From Brenneria roseae subsp. roseae (lineage in GTDB: Bacteria > Pseudomonadota > Gammaproteobacteria > Enterobacterales > Enterobacteriaceae), in assembly GCF_003115845.1 (NCBI RefSeq), contig NZ_KZ819023.1, positions 210,920-274,919 on the forward strand: a stretch of DNA of 64,000 nucleotides, in the 5' to 3' direction. Under the pieces are notes generated by a model. The model saw nothing but the letters and a program-made list of their open reading frames with translations, had not been told where the DNA came from and did not search any database. The translations under genes and the position numbers were made by a program. Below are positions 56,466-64,000 of the stretch, piece after piece. The stretch's first letter is position 1. Each line of letters starts with the position of its first letter.

Positions 56466-56492
56466 TGAATGCCGGGATTCGCCTGGCATTCA
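56466..56492. terminator. Stem-loop between binding-protein gene and ribA
   Basis: TGAATGCC (56466-56473) pairs with GGCATTCA (56485-56492), 11-nt loop, between convergent genes. Confidence 0.5.
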
Positions 56493-56506
56493 CGCTGATT
56501 TACGTA

Positions 56507-57100
56507 TTATTTCGTATCCAGCAGATGACCCATCTTGGCGGCTTTCGTCGCCAGATAGCGCTCGTTCTTCGGATTACGGCCAACCTGCAACGGCACGCGT
56601 TCAACGATATTAATGCCTGCTTCATCCAGAATTTTGACTTTCTGCGGATTATTGGTCAGCAAACGGATTTCATCTACGCCCAGCAGCTTGAACATGTCCG
56701 CGCACAGGGTGAAATCGCGCTCGTCGGCGGCAAACCCCAACTGATGATTGGCTTCTACCGTGTCAGCCCCCAGATCCTGTAAGGCATAGGCCCGGATTTT
56801 ATTCAGCAAACCAATATTGCGTCCTTCCTGACGGTGGTACAGCAATACGCCACGACCTTCTTCTGCAATATGGCTCAATGCGGCCTCAAGCTGGAATCCG
56901 CAATCACAACGCAGACTAAACAGCGCATCGCCCGTCAGGCACTCGGAATGCACCCGGGCCAGCACCGGGGTCGGCCCTGAAATATCACCATAAACCAATG
57001 CGAGATGATCGTGTCCTGTGGCAATTTCTTCAAATCCTACCATCAGGAAATCGCCCCAGGGGGTGGGTAATTTGGCATCTGCCACCCGTTTTAGCTGCAT
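56507..57100 (-). CDS. ribA: GTP cyclohydrolase II
   Basis: 197 residues (E. coli 196). First step of riboflavin synthesis. Zn ligands are the three cysteines in [21 protein letters not shown]-site run [32 protein letters not shown]. Start [16 protein letters not shown] at 57100; the ATG at 57136 is not used. Divergent from pgpB, as in E. coli. Confidence 0.95.
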   Translation of the reverse strand: MQLKRVADAKLPTPWGDFLMVGFEEIATGHDHLALVYGDISGPTPVLARVHSECLTGDALFSLRCDCGFQLEAALSHIAEEGRGVLLYHRQEGRNIGLLNKIRAYALQDLGADTVEANHQLGFAADERDFTLCADMFKLLGVDEIRLLTNNPQKVKILDEAGINIVERVPLQVGRNPKNERYLATKAAKMGHLLDTK

Positions 57101-57300
57101 GTTATTCTCCAAAAAAGCAAAAATGCTGACGCGCATCCTACTGCCGGATGGGGGGATTGACCAGCAGGAAATTGTGGGGCAATCACTCGCACATTGACAG
57201 AACTGATAGCTATTTTACGCCATACTGACAGTTCATGCCGGTTTTTCTGATAGTATCGGGAAAAATTATTTTTCGGCATCATACTGAATTATAGGAAGAA

Positions 57301-58071
57301 ATGATGTACGACATCACCAAAAGAACCACTGTTGGTGCGGCATTGCTGCTCATTATGCCGATCATGATTTGGGTAAGCGGATGGCAGTGGCAGCCGGGAT
57401 ATGGCGGTTTGTGGTTAAAGATTCTGTTTTGGACTACCGAAACGGTCACGTCGCCGTGGGGCGCGCTGACCAGCGTGGTGCTGAGCGTCTGGTTTTTATG
57501 GTGCCTGCGTTTTCGGCTGAAGCCTGCGCTTGGGCTACTGGTTATCATGTTGATTACGGTGCTCATCGGGCAGGGGGTAAAATCCGGCATTAAGGAATGG
57601 GTGCAGGAGTCGCGGCCTTTCGTGATCTGGCTGGAAAAAAATCACCAGATTGACGACCGCTATTTCTACTCTTTACCGCGTAAAGCGCGCGCGGAACTGG
57701 TCAAATCCCAGTTGAAAAATGAACAACAGATTCCCAAATGGTTGCGTCATCACTGGCAGTCTGAAACCGGGTTTGCTTTTCCTTCCGGCCATACTATGTT
57801 TTCTGCAACCTGGGCGCTGTTGGCCGTTGGGTTATTGTGGGCCCGTCGGCATTACAAAACCGTGATGGTACTCATGGTGTGGGCCAGCGCGGTGATGGGA
57901 AGTCGTCTGGTTTTAGGCATGCACTGGCCGCGCGATCTGATTGTGGCGATCCTCATCAGTTGGCTTCTGGTGGTGGTCGCCTGCTGGCTGGCTCAGCGCT
58001 GGTGTGGCCCGCTGTCGCTACAGCGGGAGGAAATCAGGGAACAGACCGCCGAGGATACCGCCAACAACTAA
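57301..58071 (+). CDS. pgpB: Phosphatidylglycerophosphatase B
   Basis: 256 residues, about six membrane helices. PAP2-family phosphatase that dephosphorylates phosphatidylglycerol-P, undecaprenyl-PP and lysophosphatidate. Signature: KSGIKEWVQESRP, SGHTMFSATWALL (in FPSGHTMFS) and MGSRLVLGMHWPRDLIVA, with catalytic His in the last two. GGAAGA precedes the ATG. Confidence 0.94.
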   Translation: MMYDITKRTTVGAALLLIMPIMIWVSGWQWQPGYGGLWLKILFWTTETVTSPWGALTSVVLSVWFLWCLRFRLKPALGLLVIMLITVLIGQGVKSGIKEWVQESRPFVIWLEKNHQIDDRYFYSLPRKARAELVKSQLKNEQQIPKWLRHHWQSETGFAFPSGHTMFSATWALLAVGLLWARRHYKTVMVLMVWASAVMGSRLVLGMHWPRDLIVAILISWLLVVVACWLAQRWCGPLSLQREEIREQTAEDTANN

Positions 58072-58115
58072 CTTTCCCTGTCAGGGCGGGAAATGGTAAT
58101 TTAATGGGGTTTATC

Positions 58116-58128
58116 GCCAAAATTTGGC
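58116..58128. repeat. Palindrome GCCAAA-A-TTTGGC upstream of lapA
   Basis: Odd-centre perfect palindrome in the 97-nt gap between pgpB and lapA, 41 nt before the lapA GTG. It may be an operator; regulator unknown. Confidence 0.3.
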
Positions 58129-58168
58129 ATAATTCATCCGGTTAATGGGATATCACAGGAAAGAGAAC

Positions 58169-58474
58169 GTGAAATATTTGCTGATTTTTTTACTCGTGCT
58201 GGCGATATTCATCATTTCTGTCACACTGGGCGCGCACAACGATCAGGTAGTTACGTTTAATTATCTGCTGGCGCAAGGGGATTACCGCGTATCAACGCTG
58301 CTTGCCACGCTGTTCGCGCTGGGTTTTGTTCTTGGCTGGATAATCTGCGGTCTGTTTTATCTGCGTCAGCGCATTGCGTTGGGGCGTGCACAACGTAAAA
58401 TCAAGCGTCTGGAGCAGCAGCTTTCTGCCTCGAACGAGGAAAATGTGACGCCAGCACAGCCCGTCACCCACTAA
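58169..58474 (+). CDS. lapA: Lipopolysaccharide assembly protein A
   Basis: 101 residues (E. coli 102). Two membrane helices (about 1-21 and 42-65) and a basic cytoplasmic tail (RAQRKIKRLEQQL). It works with LapB in LpxC proteolysis by FtsH. I chose the GTG at 58169 because the product then starts KYLLIFLLVLAIF exactly as E. coli YciS. lapB begins 13 nt downstream. Confidence 0.92.
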   Translation: MKYLLIFLLVLAIFIISVTLGAHNDQVVTFNYLLAQGDYRVSTLLATLFALGFVLGWIICGLFYLRQRIALGRAQRKIKRLEQQLSASNEENVTPAQPVTH

Positions 58475-58487
58475 GGAATCATTCTCT

Positions 58488-59657
58488 ATGCTAGAACTGC
58501 TGTTTCTGTTGCTGCCTGTGGCCGCCGCTTACGGCTGGTACATGGGCCGCAGAAGTGCGCAGCAGGATAAAGATCAGGAATCTAACCGTCTGTCGCGTGA
58601 GTATGTGACAGGGGTGAACTTTCTGCTCTCTAATCAGCAGGACAAGGCTGTCGAGCTTTTTCTGGATATGCTTAAAGACGACAGCAATACCTTCGAAGCT
58701 CACCTGACTCTGGGTAATCTGTTCCGTTCTCGCGGTGAAGTTGACCGTGCTATCCGCATTCATCAGGCGTTGACAGAAAGCGCTTCCCTCACGTTTGAGC
58801 AGCGTCTGCTGGCAGTGCAACAGCTTGGGCGTGATTACGTGGCGGCGGGATTGTATGACCGTGCCGAAGAGATTTTCAATCAGTTGGTCGATGAAGACGA
58901 TTTCCGGCGTAGCGCCTTGCAGCAGCTATTGCAGATTCACCAATCCACCAGTGACTGGCTCAATGCTATCGAAACGGCCGAAAAACTGGTGAAAATGGGT
59001 AAAGATGAACTCCGGGTGGAGATCGCGCATTTTTATTGTGAACTGGCGCTGCTTGCCATGGGCAGCGACGATCTGGACAAGGCGCTGTCGCTACTGAAAA
59101 AAGGGGCGGCGGCGGACGCACAGTGCGCGCGAGTTTCCATCATGATGGGGCGTATTTATATGGCCCGGCAGGAATATGGACGTGCGATCGATTCGCTACA
59201 GCAGGTTCTCGATCAGGATAAAGAACTGGTCAGCGAAACTTTGCCGATGCTACAGGAGTGTTATCAGCACCTGCGGGAATCTCAAAACTGGTCCGATTTT
59301 CTCAAACGCTGCGTCGAAGAGAATACCGGCGCGACTGCCGAACTGATGCTGGCGGATATTCTTGAGCAAGAGCAGGGAGCGGAAGTGGCGCAGGTTTATA
59401 TCAACCGCCAGTTGCAACGCCACCCCACCATGCGCGTATTTCACCGACTGATGGATTTCCATTTGCACGAAGCCGAGGACGGCAGGGCAAAAGAGAGTCT
59501 GGTGGTCTTGCGCGATATGGTTGGCGAGCAGATCCGCACCAAGCCGCGTTATAGCTGCCGGAAATGTGGTTTTACCTCTCAGTCATTATATTGGCACTGT
59601 CCTTCCTGCCGCGCCTGGGCAAGCGTCAAACCTATTCGTGGATTGGACGGCCAATAA
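58488..59657 (+). CDS. lapB: Lipopolysaccharide assembly protein B
   Basis: 389 residues. N-terminal membrane anchor (about 1-20), nine-repeat TPR array (about 35-350), and a C-terminal rubredoxin-type metal site with CRKCGFTSQ and WHCPSCRAW. LapB presents LpxC to FtsH and responds to YejM/PbgA, setting LPS amount. Same length as E. coli YciM. Forms an operon with lapA. Confidence 0.96.
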   Translation: MLELLFLLLPVAAAYGWYMGRRSAQQDKDQESNRLSREYVTGVNFLLSNQQDKAVELFLDMLKDDSNTFEAHLTLGNLFRSRGEVDRAIRIHQALTESASLTFEQRLLAVQQLGRDYVAAGLYDRAEEIFNQLVDEDDFRRSALQQLLQIHQSTSDWLNAIETAEKLVKMGKDELRVEIAHFYCELALLAMGSDDLDKALSLLKKGAAADAQCARVSIMMGRIYMARQEYGRAIDSLQQVLDQDKELVSETLPMLQECYQHLRESQNWSDFLKRCVEENTGATAELMLADILEQEQGAEVAQVYINRQLQRHPTMRVFHRLMDFHLHEAEDGRAKESLVVLRDMVGEQIRTKPRYSCRKCGFTSQSLYWHCPSCRAWASVKPIRGLDGQ

Positions 59658-59987
59658 ATATCGCCGTTCCATCATCCTTCCGCTATTGCGTATGTCATTC
59701 GTAAGGTGTTTTATTTCATTAGTTACAACATACTAATTGCTACAACAGATCACCGTTCCAGCCGCCTGCGGTGTTGATATCAGCCAAGCAGGAAAGTTCA
59801 GCATTTCAGTCAGCAATAGCGCATTGTGCGCATAGGCGGTGTGGAAGCGAAGCGCAGAAATCAACAACGTTAAGCATTAAAGTCGATGGGCATAAACAGG
59901 CGGCTGGGATTTCAACCGCGGGGCATGTAGAATGCGGCGGGAATTTTGGGACGCGATTAATGGTTTTGCTAAATCAAGAGGTGACAT
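59658..59987. other. lapB/pyrF intergenic region
   Basis: 330 nt. No gene seen. A plausible extended -10 (TGTAGAAT, near 59925) could serve pyrF. It shares the 13-mer CATACTAATTGCT (near 59735) with the LysR promoter region at 26582, probably by chance. Confidence 0.4.
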
Positions 59988-60722
59988 GTGACACACAAAA
60001 ATCTGCAAGAAAATAGCCTGGCTTCTCCGATTATTGTGGCGCTGGATTATGCCGATCGGCAGGCGGCATTGTCATTTGTTGACCGCATCGATCCTCAGGA
60101 TTGTCGTTTAAAAGTGGGCAAAGAGATGTTTACGCTGTTTGGCCCGCAGTTTGTTCAGTCGCTTCAACAGCGCGGTTTCGATGTTTTCCTCGATTTGAAA
60201 TTCCACGATATTCCAAATACGGTCGCACATGCGGTTGCGGCGGCGGCCGAACTGGGCGTGTGGATGGTGAATGTTCATGCCAGCGGCGGTACGCGCATGA
60301 TGATGGCGGCGAAAGATGCTTTATTGCCATTCGGTGATGATGCGCCGCTGTTGATTGCCGTTACGGTGCTGACCAGTCTGGAAGCAGAAGATCTGCGCGA
60401 CCTGGGCATCATGACCAGCCCGGCGGAACAGGCGGAAAGGCTGGCGCTGCTGACGTATCACTGCGGCCTGGATGGCGTGGTCTGTTCCGCACATGAAGCG
60501 GAGCGTCTGAGACAGGCGTGCGGCGAGGGCTTTAAACTGGTTACGCCGGGAATCCGCCCTGCTGGCAGCGATGCCGGCGATCAACGCCGTATCATGACGC
60601 CGGCTCAGGCCCAGCTTGCGGGTGTGGATTATATGGTGATTGGTCGTCCGATTACCCAGTCCGCCGATCCGGCTCAAACGCTTCGCGATATCCGGGCTTC
60701 GCTGCCCGCCGGGGAGGCATAA
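59988..60722 (+). CDS. pyrF: Orotidine 5'-phosphate decarboxylase
   Basis: 244 residues (E. coli 245). Last step of UMP synthesis. Catalytic Asp-Lys-Asp array in [14 protein letters not shown], plus IVALDYADR at the N-terminus and TPGIRPAG for phosphate binding. GTG start at 59988 behind GAGG. The stop codon overlaps the yciH start (TAATG). Confidence 0.95.
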   Translation: MTHKNLQENSLASPIIVALDYADRQAALSFVDRIDPQDCRLKVGKEMFTLFGPQFVQSLQQRGFDVFLDLKFHDIPNTVAHAVAAAAELGVWMVNVHASGGTRMMMAAKDALLPFGDDAPLLIAVTVLTSLEAEDLRDLGIMTSPAEQAERLALLTYHCGLDGVVCSAHEAERLRQACGEGFKLVTPGIRPAGSDAGDQRRIMTPAQAQLAGVDYMVIGRPITQSADPAQTLRDIRASLPAGEA

Positions 60723-61051
60723 TGAGTAACGGCGATAACAGTCGTCTGGTGTATTCCACAGAAACCGGACGTATCAAACCGGAAGAAGAGAAGGTGGTTC
60801 GCCCGCAAGGTGACGGCATTGTTCGTATCCAGCGTCAGACCAGCGGACGTAAAGGGAAAGGCGTGTGCGTCATCAGCGGTATCGATCTTGATGATGCCGC
60901 ATTGGATAAGCTGGCCGCCGAATTAAAGAAAAAATGCGGCTGTGGCGGTGCAGTCAAGGAGGGCGTTATTGAGATTCAAGGCGATAAACGCGATTTATTG
61001 AAACAGCTACTTGAAGCGAAAGGGATGAAAGTCAAACTGGCTGGCGGATAA
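60722..61051 (+). CDS. yciH: SUI1/eIF1-like translation factor YciH
   Basis: 109 residues (E. coli 108). SUI1 fold: RIQRQTSGRKGKGVCVISGI, the loop KKKCGCGGAVKEGVIEIQGD, KLLEAKGMKVKLAGG-type end. Proposed to act in initiation fidelity and stress translation. Translationally coupled to pyrF by a one-base overlap. Confidence 0.95.
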   Translation: MSNGDNSRLVYSTETGRIKPEEEKVVRPQGDGIVRIQRQTSGRKGKGVCVISGIDLDDAALDKLAAELKKKCGCGGAVKEGVIEIQGDKRDLLKQLLEAKGMKVKLAGG

Positions 61052-61071
61052 GCGCTGTTTGGCTTGATGAG

Positions 61072-61110
61072 TGACAGCAGGCTCGGAGGAGTTAAGTAAG
61101 TCTGCTGTCA
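61072..61110. terminator. Stem-loop between yciH and osmB
   Basis: TGACAGCAG (61072-61080) and CTGCTGTCA (61102-61110), perfect 9-bp stem with a long 21-nt loop, between convergent genes. Confidence 0.5.
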
Positions 61111-61119
61111 GAAAATTCG

Positions 61120-61332
61120 TTAGTCTACCTGACGGCCAATCAGGCCGCCGATGGCAGCGCCGCCCAACGTACCCAATGTTCCGCCATCGGTTAAGACGGC
61201 CCCGCCTACGGCGCCGGCGCCGGCGCCAATCGCAGTATTGCGATCGCGTTTAGACATGTTTGAACAGCCCGCCAGAGTAACCGCCAATGTAATGGCTAAT
61301 GCGGCGGTAGCAAAACGTTTGTTTAATTTCAT
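61120..61332 (-). CDS. osmB: Osmotically inducible lipoprotein OsmB
   Basis: 70 residues. Lipobox LAGC with Cys at about 22, Ser at +2 (outer membrane). The rest is a glycine-zipper (AIGAGAGAVGGAVLTDGG and GGAAIGGLIG) ending GRQVD. In E. coli it is induced by osmotic stress through RcsB and RpoS. Same place next to yciH as in E. coli. Confidence 0.93.
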   Translation of the reverse strand: MKLNKRFATAALAITLAVTLAGCSNMSKRDRNTAIGAGAGAVGGAVLTDGGTLGTLGGAAIGGLIGRQVD

Positions 61333-61673
61333 GTTTTTCCCCTTTTAACTCTCGGCCTCACGCTATTAAGTGAGGAAAATATCGTATAACAGATTTTTCA
61401 CGGTATTAAATAATCATACCGCGCCTTCCGTTGCTTACCGGCTAGTATAATCATCGGTAAAAACCGCAACAGGTAAAAACTCTTAATTCCCGCACGTTTA
61501 TTTAACGATAGCAACAATTGGTAAAATAGGTGATTTTTTGTCCATGCGTGCCGGGTTGTAAATTTTGAGTTGCAGCAGAACACCACCGGATCTTTAGCGA
61601 TTTAGCCCATAGCGGCGCATGAGGGGGACCGCGAGAATGGCGTAATGGCAATGTCGCTGGGGGAGAGTTGATC
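61333..61673. other. osmB/araD divergent region
   Basis: 341 nt. No araB or araA remnant that I can recognise and no clear AraC site. Holds the osmB promoter and the araD leader; nothing else seen. Confidence 0.4.
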
Positions 61674-62369
61674 ATGTTGGAAGCGCTAAAAAAGCAGGTG
61701 TTGGACGCCAATCTGGCATTACCGCAGCATCATTTGGTGACATTTACCTGGGGCAATGTTAGCGCGGTAGATCGTCAGCAGGGCCTGATGGTGATTAAGC
61801 CATCGGGTGTGGAATATGCGGTGATGACGGTTGACGATATGGTGGTGGTGGAGCTGGAGAGCGGCAAAGTAGTGGAAGGGACGAAAAAACCGTCATCGGA
61901 TACGGATACTCACCGTGTGCTGTATCTGGCGTTTGCCGATATTGGCGGTATTGTCCATACCCATTCTCGGCATGCCACGATTTGGGCGCAGGCCGGAAAA
62001 GATATTCCCGCCTGGGGAACGACACATGCTGATTATTTCTATGGCGGCATTCCCTGTACGCGTTTGATGACGGACGAAGAGATCAACGGGCGCTATGAGT
62101 GGGAAACCGGCAACGTGATTGTTGAAACCTTCCAAACCCGCGGGCTTTCCCCCGTGGATGTCCCTGCGGTCTTGGTCAATTCTCATGGTCCGTTTGCGTG
62201 GGGAAAAGATGCGGATAACGCGGTGCATAATGCGGTCGTGTTGGAAGAGATTGCCTACATGGGGATTTTTTCGCGCCAATTGACGCCCGAACTGGGCGAT
62301 ATGCAACAAACTTTACTGGATAAACACTACCTGCGTAAGCACGGTAAAAACGCTTATTACGGACAGTAG
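61674..62369 (+). CDS. araD: L-ribulose-5-phosphate 4-epimerase
   Basis: 231 residues, identical length to E. coli AraD. Zn-dependent epimerase converting L-ribulose-5-P to D-xylulose-5-P. Zn-site His residues in [13 protein letters not shown], with SHGPFAWGK (third His), Asp in HADYFYG, and C-terminal [16 protein letters not shown]. Very close to AraD rather than UlaF/SgbE across the whole chain. ATG at 61674; a TTG two codons earlier is possible. No araB or araA next to it. Confidence 0.9.
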   Translation: MLEALKKQVLDANLALPQHHLVTFTWGNVSAVDRQQGLMVIKPSGVEYAVMTVDDMVVVELESGKVVEGTKKPSSDTDTHRVLYLAFADIGGIVHTHSRHATIWAQAGKDIPAWGTTHADYFYGGIPCTRLMTDEEINGRYEWETGNVIVETFQTRGLSPVDVPAVLVNSHGPFAWGKDADNAVHNAVVLEEIAYMGIFSRQLTPELGDMQQTLLDKHYLRKHGKNAYYGQ

Positions 62370-62392
62370 TCATTTATGCGTCATCACCAGAT

Positions 62393-62421
62393 AAAAAATC
62401 CCTCCAGCGGAGGGATTTTTT
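62393..62421. terminator. Bidirectional terminator between araD and cstA-like gene
   Basis: AAAAAATCCCTCC-AGC-GGAGGGATTTTTT: strong stem flanked by A-run and T-run, so it works for both convergent genes. Confidence 0.9.
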
Positions 62422-62466
62422 ATGTTCGATCAACAGAATAGGATTGAATGACTTCTGTTGAAACGC

Positions 62467-64000
62467 TTAACCACGGTGAGGTTCCTCCCGGAAAACAACG
62501 GGCGTTTCGTTCGCGGTTGGCGTACTGCTATTCATTGCCCGGCGAATAACAAAGAACGCCGAAATCAGCATGGTGACGGCGACCAGCATAAAGAACCCAC
62601 ACAGCGCCGCGTTAATCTGGTTGCTGAAAACGATGGTTTCCATGTCTTTAATGCTCTTGGCTGGCGCAATCAAGGTGCCTTGCTCGATACCGGCCGAGAA
62701 ACGTTTCGCCTGTGCCAGGAAGCCAATGCTGGGTGTCTCGTGGAAAATTTTCTGCCAGCCGGCGGTCATCGAGGTGATGAACAGCCAGACCGTCGGTACG
62801 ATAGTGACCCAGGCGTAGCGCTGTTTCTTCATCTTGAACAAGACCACCGTGCCGAGGATCAGCGCCATAGACGCCAGCATTTGGTTACCGATGCCGAACA
62901 GCGGCCAGAGGGTATTGATCCCGCCCAGCGGGTCAATAACGCCCTGATAGACGAAGAATCCCCAGCCGGCAACCGCGACGGTGGTTCCGGCCAGATTACC
63001 CAGCCAGGAATGGCTTTTACCCATGCCGGGAACCACCACGCCCACCAGATCCTGAACCATGAAACGGCAGGCGCGCGTGCCCGCATCGACGGCGGTCAGA
63101 ATAAACAGCGCTTCAAACAGAATGGCAAAGTGATACCAGAAGGCCATCATTGCCCGGCTGTTAAAGATCTCGGTGATGATATGCGCCATCCCCACCGCGA
63201 AGGTTGGCGCCCCGCCGGCACGTGACAGAATTGAGCCTTCACCCACGTCGCGGGCTATCTCGCTGAGCGCTTCTGGCGTAATCACAAACCCCCAGCTGTT
63301 AATCACCTGAGAGGCATTTTCCACCGTTGTCCCGATTAAGGCGGCCGGGGAGTTCATGGCGAAGTAAATACCCGGCTCGATAACTGAAGCACAGATAAGG
63401 GCCATGATGGCGACAAAGGATTCCATCAGCATTGCGCCGTAGCCAATAAAGCGGATATGACTTTCACGCTCGACCAGTTTTGGCGTGGTGCCGCTGGATA
63501 CCAGCGCATGGAAACCGGAAATCGCGCCACAGGCGATGGTGATAAACAGGAAGGGGAACAGGCTGCCGGAAAACACCGGACCCGAGCCATCAATAAAGCG
63601 TGAAACCGCAGGCATTTTCATTTCAGGCATGGCGAAGACGATACCTACCGCCAGCCCGACAATCACCCCGATCTTCAGGAAGGTCGAGAGGTAGTCACGC
63701 GGCGCCAGCAAGAGCCACACTGGCAGTACCGAAGCGATAAAGCCATAGATCACCAGTATCAAGGTCAGCGTGGTCCCTTCCAGAGTAAAGAGGGGTCCCC
63801 AGTATGGATGTGCGGCAATGTTGCCGCCATAAACAATCGCCAGCATCATCAGGACAAAGCCGATGATGGAGACTTCCGCAATTTTTCCGGGGCGTATAAA
63901 ACGCATATAAACGCCCATGAACAACGCGATGGGGATTGTGGCGGCGATGGTGAACAATCCCCAGGGACTATCCGCCAATGCCTTGACTACCACAAGAGCC
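62467..64000 (-). CDS. cstA: CstA-family pyruvate/peptide transporter (partial)
   Basis: C-terminal ~511 residues; the frame is open to the window edge, so about 190-200 N-terminal residues are missing (family ~700). Family runs: LLLAPRDYLSTFLKIGVIVGLAVGI (part), SGTTPKLVERESHIRFIGYG, ISRAGGAPTFAVGMAHI, DPLGGINTLWPLFGIGNQMLA. E. coli CstA and BtsT import pyruvate, and CstA is also linked to peptide uptake during carbon starvation. CstA versus BtsT cannot be settled from the part seen. Convergent with araD. Confidence 0.88.
   Translation of the reverse strand, partial: ALVVVKALADSPWGLFTIAATIPIALFMGVYMRFIRPGKIAEVSIIGFVLMMLAIVYGGNIAAHPYWGPLFTLEGTTLTLILVIYGFIASVLPVWLLLAPRDYLSTFLKIGVIVGLAVGIVFAMPEMKMPAVSRFIDGSGPVFSGSLFPFLFITIACGAISGFHALVSSGTTPKLVERESHIRFIGYGAMLMESFVAIMALICASVIEPGIYFAMNSPAALIGTTVENASQVINSWGFVITPEALSEIARDVGEGSILSRAGGAPTFAVGMAHIITEIFNSRAMMAFWYHFAILFEALFILTAVDAGTRACRFMVQDLVGVVVPGMGKSHSWLGNLAGTTVAVAGWGFFVYQGVIDPLGGINTLWPLFGIGNQMLASMALILGTVVLFKMKKQRYAWVTIVPTVWLFITSMTAGWQKIFHETPSIGFLAQAKRFSAGIEQGTLIAPAKSIKDMETIVFSNQINAALCGFFMLVAVTMLISAFFVIRRAMNSSTPTANETPVVFREEPHRG

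Noticed and set aside
59735..59750. CATACTAATTGCT shared with the LysR promoter region
   Set aside because: Short AT-rich match in an unrelated locus without the companion ATTGGCATAC; likely chance.

Overview
The window reads as chromosomal DNA of a gamma-proteobacterium of the order Enterobacterales. The right half (about 35.3-64 kb) carries near full-length orthologues in familiar enterobacterial order: mdtK, ribE, cfa, purR, ynhF, mepH, grxD, rnt, gloA, ydhL, slyA, slyB, anmK, mliC, pdxH, tyrS, pdxY, gstA, then acnA, ribA, pgpB, lapA, lapB, pyrF, yciH, osmB, araD and a CstA-type transporter cut by the window end. The gstA/acnA junction joins two blocks that are far apart in E. coli K-12. 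That join, plus many sugar-acid and peptide uptake genes, fits a plant-associated Pectobacteriaceae-like genome (Brenneria/Pectobacterium/Dickeya group). The genus is inference. I see no rRNA, CRISPR array, transposase, integrase or phage gene. The single tRNA is tRNA-Val(GAC).

The left half (1-35.3 kb) is accessory. It holds, in order: a LysR regulator; tRNA-Val; a FAD monooxygenase with a Fur-like upstream site; an Ala-rich inner-membrane-type lipoprotein built of 11-residue repeats; a CSS-EAL c-di-GMP phosphodiesterase; a YqjI-like PadR regulator with a 10-bp-arm palindromic operator; a four-gene gsi-like peptide ABC operon whose binding protein has a Tat signal; an IclR-dgoK-dgoA-tctC-tctB-tctA sugar-acid operon; a second cfa gene divergent from an AraC regulator; a two-gene operon of Tat-exported hydrolases (PHB-depolymerase-like esterase and ceramidase-like protein); a DUF3861 protein; a CPA1 Na+/H+ antiporter; and a divergent AEC transporter.

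The most coherent accessory system is at 26.6-35.3 kb. A LysR regulator is followed by an N-carbamoyl-D-amino-acid amidohydrolase, a complete dipeptide-type ABC importer and an N-acyl-D-amino-acid deacylase. Import plus two deblocking enzymes suggests scavenging of N-blocked D-amino acids. The second system (12.5-18.2 kb) couples a tripartite tricarboxylate-type transporter to the kinase and aldolase of 2-keto-3-deoxygalactonate breakdown, with no galactonate dehydratase in the window.

Regulatory DNA visible by eye includes the YqjI-type operator, a SlyA box upstream of slyA, a palindrome in front of the IclR gene, a motif shared by the LysR and carbamoylase promoters, a diverged 69-nt element present upstream of both the EAL gene and the IclR gene, and many intergenic stem-loops.
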